Below are positions 57,865-64,000 of a stretch of DNA of 64,000 bases, piece by piece (the first letter of the stretch is position 1; every line of letters begins with the position of its first letter). Below the pieces are notes generated by a model. That model worked only from the letters and a program-made list of their open reading frames with translations, did no database searches and had not been told where the DNA came from. Source of the DNA: Nostoc cf. commune SO-36 (lineage in GTDB: Bacteria > Cyanobacteriota > Cyanobacteriia > Cyanobacteriales > Nostocaceae). Location of the stretch: positions 3,974,501-4,038,500 of the forward strand of contig NZ_AP025732.1 in NCBI RefSeq assembly GCF_023734775.1. The letters are read 5' to 3'. The position numbers and the translations under genes were made by a program.

Positions 57865-58164
57865 TTATCTTTTTCTTAGAGTTGTTAGTCGAGACGATAG
57901 CCTTTGTAAAAGTTCTTTTCTTCTATTAATTAGATTTAGTTCGGAACTCTGTAAATTTAGTACACCCGCTTGCCCAGATACTGCGTCTTGTCCAGACGCT
58001 CCGTTTTGTCCAGACGCTCCGTTTTGTCCAGCAGCTCCGTCTTGTCCACGCGCTCCGTTCGTTACAACTCCACTGCTACTAGCCGTGGCCTCACCACCAG
58101 ACAAGTTTGCTTCTTCGGTTTGAGTTAGTGAGATAAACATGGGGGATATTTGAGTGCATTCCAT
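57865..58164 (-). CDS. Double-glycine leader peptide with collagen-like core
   Basis: 99 aa. Leader MECTQISPMFISLTQTEEANLSGG ends in a GG site with the conserved EEANLSGG. The core contains about ten Gly-X-Y triplets (GARGQDGAAGQNGASGQNG...), followed by a basic, amphipathic tail (INRRKELLQRLSSRLTTLRKR). There is no cysteine in the core. It is closest to the exporter. Its core differs from the six GGX peptides, but the leader is shared. Likely processed by the C39 domain; final function (bacteriocin, matrix or signalling peptide) is unknown. Confidence 0.75.
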   Translation of the reverse strand: MECTQISPMFISLTQTEEANLSGGEATASSSGVVTNGARGQDGAAGQNGASGQNGASGQDAVSGQAGVLNLQSSELNLINRRKELLQRLSSRLTTLRKR

Positions 58165-58865
58165 AGTTAACCTTAAGTTGCTAATTATTCAGTTCTGAAC
58201 TTTTGATCGAGCTGTTTTCACTTAAGATAACGAGAGCAAGTGCGTACCAAAATGGTCATGTTTGATGTCTCAACAGAAAAAACATCAGGAATTTTAGTTA
58301 TATTTACCTTACTTACTCTAAACGAATAATCTAGGGTTTTCGCCCGATAAAGTCAGCTTAGTTGCTCATTTTAGATAAAGTAGATATTAGACAAGCTTGC
58401 TTATTCGTTTAGAGTAAGTTTTGTAAAAATAGTTTCGTTATCTACATCTGCAAGTTGTTGGATTGTGATGAATATTGCCAATTTCTCAAGGAACAGCGCT
58501 TATTTCCCTAGTGGACTACTCAATGGTGAACAGTATATTTAGGGAAAAGCGCTGCTGAAACTTCTCCACGGTTGCTGGTGGGCAACGTCAATGTTAAGTT
58601 TGTTTAAGAAAAGTAGATGGTAACAAAAAACTATGTAATGTTATTCCGATAAAGAACTAGCTAATGGCTGGTAGGTCAATTAGCAATTGAGGCACGTGCA
58701 AAAGTAACTTCACCTGCGGCAACAGGGTAAATTATTTAAAACGTGACGCTTGATTTCTCTAATGGTACGGTTAATCGTGTCTCTAAAGGCGCGGTTAATC
58801 GTCTCTTGAAGTTTATTGTTTCCCTTCTACTAAACCTCATAGCTTTGCCTATGGCGATGAATTTT
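58165..58865. other. Spacer between the collagen-like peptide and the array
   Basis: 700 bp with no convincing gene. Holds the 19-bp inverted repeat element (58311-58419) and short direct repeats of CGGTTAATCGT (58768-58800). Confidence 0.6.
58311..58419. mobile_element. MITE-like element with perfect 19-bp inverted ends
   Basis: ACTTACTCTAAACGAATAA (58311-58329) is repeated inverted as TTATTCGTTTAGAGTAAGT (58401-58419), around a 71-bp interior with no ORF. It sits between two peptide genes of the export cluster. Confidence 0.6.
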
Positions 58866-59156
58866 CTATCCGTTAGAAGTTCCACCAGCTCCACCAGCTC
58901 CACCAGCTCCACCAGCTCCACCATTTCCACCATTTCCACTAGTTGTAGTTCCTCCATTAATGGGGCTACCATTAATAGGGCCGGAATTTGTGATAACAAC
59001 GCCACCTATGGCAGTAGAGTCGCCGCCTCTGCCGCCTCTGCCACCATTGCCGCCATTGCCGCCATTGCTGCCATTACCGCCTCTGCCGCCTCTGGTGCCA
59101 CCAGAGAAGTTAGCTTCTTCGTTGGTGCTTAATGCAGTAAACAATGTGCTTTCCAT
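58866..59156 (-). CDS. Glycine-rich double-glycine leader peptide, copy 1
   Basis: 96 aa, longest of the array. Leader MESTLFTALSTNEEANFSGG, core TRGGRGGNGSNGGNGGNGG..., DSTAIGGVVI, then GPINGSPINGGTTTSG and a (GGA)n tail ending TSNG. No Cys, Trp or Tyr. This copy diverges most, with a TRGGRGG start of the core and more GGN units. Confidence 0.8.
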   Translation of the reverse strand: MESTLFTALSTNEEANFSGGTRGGRGGNGSNGGNGGNGGRGGRGGDSTAIGGVVITNSGPINGSPINGGTTTSGNGGNGGAGGAGGAGGAGGTSNG

Positions 59157-59233
59157 AATTTTAGTTCTCGCTTGATTGTTGGGATATAAGTCACGTCACA
59201 TTTCAAGTAACAAAATCGATGGCGATGACTTTT

Positions 59234-59506
59234 CTATCCGTTACCAGTTCCACCAATTCCACCAGCTCCACCAGCTCCACCAGCTGCGCCAGCTCCACCA
59301 GCGCCACTATTTGTAGTTCCTCCGGCAATAGAGCTACCATTGATAGCTCCGGTGGTTCCGTCGATAACAACGCCACCTATGGCAGTAGAGTCGCCGCCTC
59401 TGCCGCCTCTGCCGCCTCTGCCGCCTCTGCCGCCATTAGCGTTACCACCACCAGACAAGTTAGCTTCTTCGTTGGTGCTTAATACAGTAAACAATGTGCT
59501 TTCCAT
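59234..59506 (-). CDS. Glycine-rich double-glycine leader peptide, copy 2
   Basis: 90 aa. Leader MESTLFTVLSTNEEANLSGG; core GNANGGRGGRGGRGGRGG, then DSTAIGGVVIDGTTGAINGSS and a GGA/GGI tail ending GTGNG. The GGX period is maintained through the core except for the central DSTA block. Confidence 0.82.
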   Translation of the reverse strand: MESTLFTVLSTNEEANLSGGGNANGGRGGRGGRGGRGGDSTAIGGVVIDGTTGAINGSSIAGGTTNSGAGGAGAAGGAGGAGGIGGTGNG

Positions 59507-59583
59507 AATTTTAGTTCTCGCTTGATTGTTGGGATTTAAGTCACGTTACATTTCAAGTAACAAAATCGATGGCGATGAATTTT

Positions 59584-59856
59584 CTATCCGTTACTAGTTC
59601 CACCAATTCCACCAGCTCCACCAATTCCACCGGCTGCACCAGCTCCACCAGCTGCACTAGTTGTAGTTCCTCCAGCAATAGGGCCACTACCATTAATAGC
59701 TCCGGCGGTTCCGATAAAAACGCCACCAGTGGCAGTAGAGTCGCCGCCTCTGCCGCCTCTGCCGCCTCTGCCGCCATTGCCGCCATTGGCGTTGCCACCA
59801 CCAGACAAGTTAGCTTCTTCGTTGGTGCTTAATGCAGTAAACAATGTGCTTTTCAT
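59584..59856 (-). CDS. Glycine-rich double-glycine leader peptide, copy 3
   Basis: 90 aa. Starts MKSTLFTALSTNEEANLSGG (Lys at position 2, unlike other copies). The core has GNANGGNGGRGG, DSTATGGVFIGTAGAINGSG and a GGAGAAGGIGG tail ending GTSNG. Confidence 0.82.
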   Translation of the reverse strand: MKSTLFTALSTNEEANLSGGGNANGGNGGRGGRGGRGGDSTATGGVFIGTAGAINGSGPIAGGTTTSAAGGAGAAGGIGGAGGIGGTSNG

Positions 59857-59933
59857 AATTTTAGTTCTCGCTTGATTGTTGGTATTTAAGTCACGTCACA
59901 TTTCAAGTAACAAAATCGATGGCGATGACTTTT

Positions 59934-60206
59934 CTATCCGTTAGAAGTTCCACCAGCTCCACCAACTCCACCAATTCCACCGGCTGCACCAGCTCCACCA
60001 GCTGCACTACCTGTAGTTCCACCAGCAATAGGGCTACCATTAATAGCTCCGGTGGTTCCGTCGATAAAAACGCCACCAGTGGCAGTAGAGTCGCCGCCTC
60101 TGCCGCCTCTGCCGCCTCTGCCGCCATTGCCGCCATTGGCGTTACCACCACCAGACAAGTTAGCTTCTTCGTTGGTGCTTAATACAGTAAACAATGTGCT
60201 TTCCAT
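59934..60206 (-). CDS. Glycine-rich double-glycine leader peptide, copy 4
   Basis: 90 aa. Leader identical to copy 2; core GNANGGNGGRGGRGG, DSTATGGVFIDGTTGAINGS, and tail GGAGAAGGIGGVGG ending GTSNG. It has mosaic features of copies 2 and 3, suggesting recombination within the array. Confidence 0.82.
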   Translation of the reverse strand: MESTLFTVLSTNEEANLSGGGNANGGNGGRGGRGGRGGDSTATGGVFIDGTTGAINGSPIAGGTTGSAAGGAGAAGGIGGVGGAGGTSNG

Positions 60207-60283
60207 AATTTTAGTTCTCGCTTGATTGTTGGGATTTAAGTCACGTTACATTTCAAGTAACAAAATCGATGGCGATGAATTTT

Positions 60284-60553
60284 CTATCCGTTACTAGTTC
60301 CACCAGCTGCACCAGCTGCACCAGCTCCACCAGCTCCACCAGCTCCACCAGTTCCACTAGTTGTAGTTCCTCCATTAAGAGGGCTACCATTAATAGGTCC
60401 GGCGGTTCCGATAAAAACGCCACCAGTGGCAGTAGAGTCGCCGCCTCTGCCGCCTCTGCCGCCTCTGCCGCCATTGCCGCCATTGGCGTTACCACCACCA
60501 GACAAGTTAGCTTCTTCGTTGTTGCTTAATGCAGTAAACAATGTGCTTTCCAT
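60284..60553 (-). CDS. Glycine-rich double-glycine leader peptide, copy 5
   Basis: 89 aa. Leader MESTLFTALSNNEEANLSGG. The core is GNANGGNGGRGG, DSTATGGVFIGTAGPINGSPLNGG and a GGA/GAA tail ending GTSNG. One codon shorter than copies 2-4. Confidence 0.82.
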   Translation of the reverse strand: MESTLFTALSNNEEANLSGGGNANGGNGGRGGRGGRGGDSTATGGVFIGTAGPINGSPLNGGTTTSGTGGAGGAGGAGAAGAAGGTSNG

Positions 60554-60630
60554 AATTTTAGTTCTCGCTTGATTGTTGGGATTTAAGTCACGTTACATTT
60601 CAAGTAACAAAATCGATGGCGATGAATTTT

Positions 60631-60905
60631 CTATCCGTTACCAGTTCCACCAGCTCCACCAACTCCACCAACTCCACCAACTGCACCAACTCCACCAACT
60701 GCACTAGTTGTACTTCCTCCATCAATAGGGCCACTACCATTAATAGGTCCGGCGGTTCCGATAAAAACGCCACCAGTGGCAGTAGAGTCGCCGCCTCTGC
60801 CGCCTCTGCCGCCTCTGCCGCCATTGCCGCCATTGGCGTTTTACCACCACCAGACAAGTTAGCTTCTTCGTTGGTGCTTAATGCAGTAAACAATGTGCTT
60901 TCCAT
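60631..60905 (-). pseudogene. Glycine-rich double-glycine leader peptide, copy 6, frameshifted
   Basis: The leader MESTLFTALSTNEEANLSGG is intact, but two extra bases (GTTTTA where other copies have GTTA, near 60838-60842) shift the core. The shifted frame reads GKTPMAAMAAEAAEAAEAAT...VELVELVEL and runs to 60600. Removing two bases restores 90 aa with the GGX core ending GTGNG. It is the promoter-proximal copy. Either inactive, a different product, or a sequence error. Confidence 0.75.
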
Positions 60906-61741
60906 AATTTTAGTTCTCGCTTGATTGTTGGGATTTAAGTCACGTCACATAAATAGTACATAAACAGTATATTTAGTAACTTTTCTGTGCCGTTAGAAAT
61001 CATTATTCGGGATGTTGTTAAATTTATCAAGCAACTAAATTATTAAGAAATATGTATTACAATTACGGACAAAAGTAACACGTAGGTATGAATTATACTA
61101 ATTGACTTGGAAAAACTTCTTGTTTATCAAGAAATTACAGATATTGCTAATCTTTAAACATAAATAAGTAGGTTGACGTAAATATTTATCGTTGGGATAA
61201 GGCAGTAGGCAGGAGGTAAGAGGGTTTGATTCATTAAAAATTTAGCACGTATTAACACGGATAGTAATCGGCAAAATACATTGAAATACAGTACAACAGA
61301 TAAATAGAAAATAGTTTTTGATACAACTTTTTCCTAAATAAATTTCTAGAAATAAAACGGTTGGATTTGACCTTTTTCTAATAAGCACGATCACTGAAAT
61401 TTGCTTGCTTATTCGTGTATTTTATACATTAGCAATTTGACTTTTTTATAAGAACGCTTTATATAGATGTATTCCAACGGGCTAAAAGATTGATTGATCT
61501 GAAGAACAAAGGCTACTCAATAATATATAATTTTTGCTCATAGATGAAGAAATGGTAAAATATTAGAAAAAATATTATAAAGATTTGGTATATGTAAAAA
61601 AATTCGCTACGCTAATTATTGTTTAGAGTAGGGTGTGCATGGATTTTGTACTTACATACCAATACATCCAGGCTAAACCTTGGTTATTGGGCTAAAGCTA
61701 GCGAGATTTTTTTGCACAACCCAAAATGTTTTTTAACGTTC
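60906..61741. promoter_or_regulatory. Divergent promoter region of peptide array and HlyD gene
   Basis: 836 bp, AT-rich, no gene. The first ~70 bp next to the array match the spacer found between units, so each peptide copy appears to carry its own upstream sequence. The remainder should hold the promoter of the HlyD gene. Confidence 0.55.
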
Positions 61742-63073
61742 ATGCTCATTGACCCCCAACCAGACTTTCTCCGCCCAGTTGAAAACGATGAATATCTTCC
61801 GCCAATCAGCATCTGGACAAGGCTCGGAGGAGTATTTTTAATTGGAACTGTTGGCGCTGCCTTCGGCCTTGCAAGTTTCATTCAATACAATATAGTAGTG
61901 AAAACAGATGGTACTGTCCGTCCAACCGGAGAAATACGGTTAGTGCAAGCAGCAGCAGAGGGGACGGTTAGAAGCATTAGGGTGAAAGAAAATCAAGTTG
62001 TAAAAAGGGGAGATGAAATTTCACTCCTCTATGACACCCAATTACAAAGTAAAAAAAGCCAAATTGCCGGAAATATCCGGCAGAATCATTTACAAAGAAC
62101 CCAAATCGATGCACAACTAAGAGCGCTACAGGATCAAATCACAGCTGAGTCCAACTCGATGCGGCGGGCGGTTATCTCTGCACAAGCTGATCTGAGTCGT
62201 AATCAACGGGATTACAAAGACAAGCAAATTACGACTCAGGCAGAAGTGGAAGAAGTAGAAGCCTCTGTGGAGTTATCGAGAGAGGAACTAAAGCGATATC
62301 AGCAGCTAGCAAATACTGGAGCGATCGCAGCTTTACAGATTAAGGAAAAAGAACAAGCGTTTAAAGCAGCACTTGCCAGATTAGAAGGGATCAAAACTGG
62401 ACTCAATCCCACTAACGCCAATGTGGAGATCGCCCAAGAACGCATTGCCCAAGAACGGGCAAAGGGTCAGTCTATGCTTGCGGCATTGAACAAAGAAAGA
62501 CAAGAGCTTATTGGGCGTCAAGTAGAAATTCAAAATCAAATCAGCAGCGCTCAAGAAGAGCTAAAACAACTCTCAACAGAACTACAAAAATCAGTAATTC
62601 AGGCTTCAGAGGCAGGTACTATTCTGAAACTAGAATTAAGAAATCCTGGGCAAGTTGTGCGGATTGGGGATGCGATCGCTCAAATTGCTCCTAGTAAAGC
62701 ACCTCTGGTTATCAAAGCCCGTGTTGCCGCTTCTGATATTAGCAAAGTGCAAGTGTGTAAAGTCGTACAAGTAACAAAATGTTCAGAGGGGGAAGTACAA
62801 ATGCGGCTTTCTGCCTATCCGTACCCAGATTATGGCATCCTCAAAGGAGCTGTTAGAGCCATAACCGCTGATGCTATTACATCTCAAAGTAACGGCAATC
62901 CAATTGCACCTTACTATGAGGTGACGATTGAGGCAGAGAAACTTTATTTAAAAAAGGGTGATAAACCCTATCCCATTCAACCAGGAATGGAGGTTACAGC
63001 TGATATCATTTCCAAAAAAGAAACCGTAATGACATTTATTCTGAGAAAAGCAAGGCTGCTAACAGATTTGTAG
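61742..63073 (+). CDS. HlyD-family export adaptor
   Basis: 443 aa from the ATG at 61742 (MLIDPQPDFLRPVENDEYLPPISIWTRLGG); the longer frame from 61619 begins with unlikely sequence. One N-terminal membrane helix (GGVFLIGTVGAAFGLASFIQYNIVV), a lipoyl-like half (VQAAAEGTVRSIRVKENQVVKRGDEI), a long coiled coil (residues ~110-300) and a beta-barrel with PGMEVTADIISKKETVMTFIL, the HlyD signature. It connects the C39 ABC exporter to the outer membrane. Divergent from the peptide genes. Confidence 0.93.
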   Translation: MLIDPQPDFLRPVENDEYLPPISIWTRLGGVFLIGTVGAAFGLASFIQYNIVVKTDGTVRPTGEIRLVQAAAEGTVRSIRVKENQVVKRGDEISLLYDTQLQSKKSQIAGNIRQNHLQRTQIDAQLRALQDQITAESNSMRRAVISAQADLSRNQRDYKDKQITTQAEVEEVEASVELSREELKRYQQLANTGAIAALQIKEKEQAFKAALARLEGIKTGLNPTNANVEIAQERIAQERAKGQSMLAALNKERQELIGRQVEIQNQISSAQEELKQLSTELQKSVIQASEAGTILKLELRNPGQVVRIGDAIAQIAPSKAPLVIKARVAASDISKVQVCKVVQVTKCSEGEVQMRLSAYPYPDYGILKGAVRAITADAITSQSNGNPIAPYYEVTIEAEKLYLKKGDKPYPIQPGMEVTADIISKKETVMTFILRKARLLTDL

Positions 63074-63131
63074 GCTTTTTGTTGTATTCCACGCCATTGA
63101 GAAGTACTCAGAATTTACGAATGTAAAACTA

Positions 63132-63235
63132 GCCCTCATCCCCAACCCCTTCTCCCATACTTGGGAGAAGGGGAGTCAATTTTAAAGTTCATTTCAACGT
63201 CCCTCTCCTTTGGGAGAGGGATTTAGGGTGAGGGC
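63132..63235. repeat. Compound inverted repeat (CCCTCATCCCC family)
   Basis: Two perfect hairpins, CCCCTTCTCCCA/TGGGAGAAGGGG (63146-63173) and CCCTCTCC/GGAGAGGG (63201-63220), are enclosed by outer arms GCCCTCATCCC and GGGTGAGGGC. It follows the HlyD gene and could end its transcript. Confidence 0.75.
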
Positions 63236-63277
63236 TTTTGATCCCTCCAATCCCCCTGCAAAAGCAACAGGGCTGTT

Positions 63278-64000
63278 TCATTGCCTCAAAGGTTGATAAG
63301 GGGTAGGAGTAGGTTGAGGATTTGATGGTTTGCTTGCTTGGGGAGTTGGCGCACTCCAAATTTGATTGAACTGATCTATCGACAAGGACTGTAAAAGACT
63401 AAGACTAAGCGGCTCTTTACTGATGAAGGTGGCGTAAGAAGGCTGCAAATACGAGCGGTATTCAGGGCGGTTAAGGAGATGGGTTTCTAAAAAAGCCACG
63501 CTGAGGGCGTTGAGATAAGAATAAACAGGGGCACGATCAGGGCCTAGCAAAGCAGGTGGCACAGGTAAGACATCATTTTGAGAAATCGGTTCAGCGATCG
63601 CTGAAAAGTGGGTGGCATTTTCAATCAAAGCTAGGTACTTATTGGGATCAGAAAGCCAGGTAAAGGGGCGAATTTGCTCAGATACGGGTGGGGCGAAAAT
63701 ATCTTGACTACCTGCTACCAGCATTACCGGAATTTTAATTTGACTGACTCCGCCTTCGCCCAAAATTGAGCTATTAATCGGATTAATCGCCACGATGACC
63801 TTGATGCGATCGTCTTTGAGTTCGTAATTCTTTGGGGTTAACTCAGTTGCTTGACATTGCAAAAACAGCCGACAAATTAAAGGATGAATTATTGGGATTA
63901 CAATCTTCCCTCAGTTGATTAAAGTTAATATTGGCCCCTGCTAGAGCCAAAACAGTGTACCACCAAAAGACTGACCGATCGCCCCAACTTGCTGAAAATT
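63278..64000 (-). pseudogene. Alpha/beta hydrolase (dienelactone-hydrolase-like), partial and frameshifted
   Basis: The intact frame 63278-63862 encodes QCQATELTPKNYELKDDRIKVIVAINPINSSI, IPVMLVAGSQDIFAPP (acid residue region) and ENATHFSAI (catalytic His). Toward the window edge the same protein continues in other frames as ANINFNQLREDCNPNNSSFNLS and VGAIGQSFGG, which has the G-x-S-x-G nucleophile elbow. Two single-base indels (near 63870 and 63957) separate these pieces. It continues beyond the window. Confidence 0.75.

Larger units (their letters stand above)
58866..60905 (-). repeat. Tandem array of six ~350-bp peptide-gene units
   Basis: Start codons lie at 59156, 59506, 59856, 60206, 60553 and 60905, with periods of 350, 350, 350, 347 and 352 bp. 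Each unit has the gene plus an almost identical 77-bp spacer containing GTTAC-TTGAAAT-GTAAC. This points to recent tandem amplification. Confidence 0.95.

Noticed and set aside
58743..60924. Long plus-strand and alternative-frame ORFs across the peptide array (SSTSSTSST, AAEAAEAAEA, VELVELVEL)
   Set aside because: They are mirror frames of the GGX triplet repeats; triplet DNA stays open in several frames. Only the minus-strand frame has the conserved GG leader in every copy.
61619..61741. N-terminal extension of the HlyD adaptor
   Set aside because: The extra 41 residues are unlike HlyD N-termini, while MLIDPQPDFLRP directly precedes the membrane helix.

Overview
The window looks like chromosome of a filamentous, heterocyst-type cyanobacterium (Nostoc/Anabaena group). 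Evidence: an NDH-1 subunit (ndhN), a CpcS/CpeS-type phycobilin lyase, a ribosomal-protein/secY/rpoA/prfA gene order typical of cyanobacteria, many GCGATCGC (HIP1) octamers, heptamer STRR arrays, and small dispersed repeats that even sit inside genes. Species is not assigned.

Layout. 1-370: tail of a C5 DNA methyltransferase. 541-1221: deoC. 1230-3001: IS607-type element with a repeat-broken tnpA and a TnpB. 3093-5691: recO and an MFS exporter. 6039-8342: a GT4 glycosyltransferase, small cyanobacterial ORFs, a MITE-like element and a DUF29 gene. 8404-13050 (minus): a matrixin-like protease, secG, gpmI and an ABC-F ATPase. 13206-17499: accessory genes (Rpn/DUF2887 nuclease, frameshifted DUF4336, DUF29, XRE regulator, unknowns). 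17588-35794 (minus): one long ribosomal-protein supercluster, rplC to prfA, with STRR cassettes in most of its larger gaps. 35795-36709: long structured leader upstream of rplC. 36710-42114: ndhN, then an RND efflux permease and its adaptor. 42665-47541: phycobilin lyase, RRM protein, SLH protein, Uma2, CBS-histidine kinase. 47587-51463: FIST sensor plus histidine kinase, GH57. 51898-53991: PEP-CTERM ScyD/E-like propeller and a broken SDR oxidoreductase. 55121-55358: 21-bp minisatellite.

55618-63073 is the most unusual region. A C39-peptidase ABC exporter lies downstream of seven double-glycine-leader peptide genes. One is collagen-like. Six are glycine-rich GGX-repeat peptides in a near-perfect 350-bp tandem array. 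A divergent HlyD-type adaptor completes a type I peptide-export system. There are no modification enzymes and no cysteines in the cores. A terminator hairpin separates the peptide genes from the exporter.

A caution for the reader: at least ten genes carry single-base indels whose correction restores full-length family members. They include essential rplP, and two genes carry compensating indel pairs. Much of the apparent pseudogenization may therefore be residual sequence error, although real decay cannot be excluded without reads. No tRNA, rRNA or CRISPR array was recognised.
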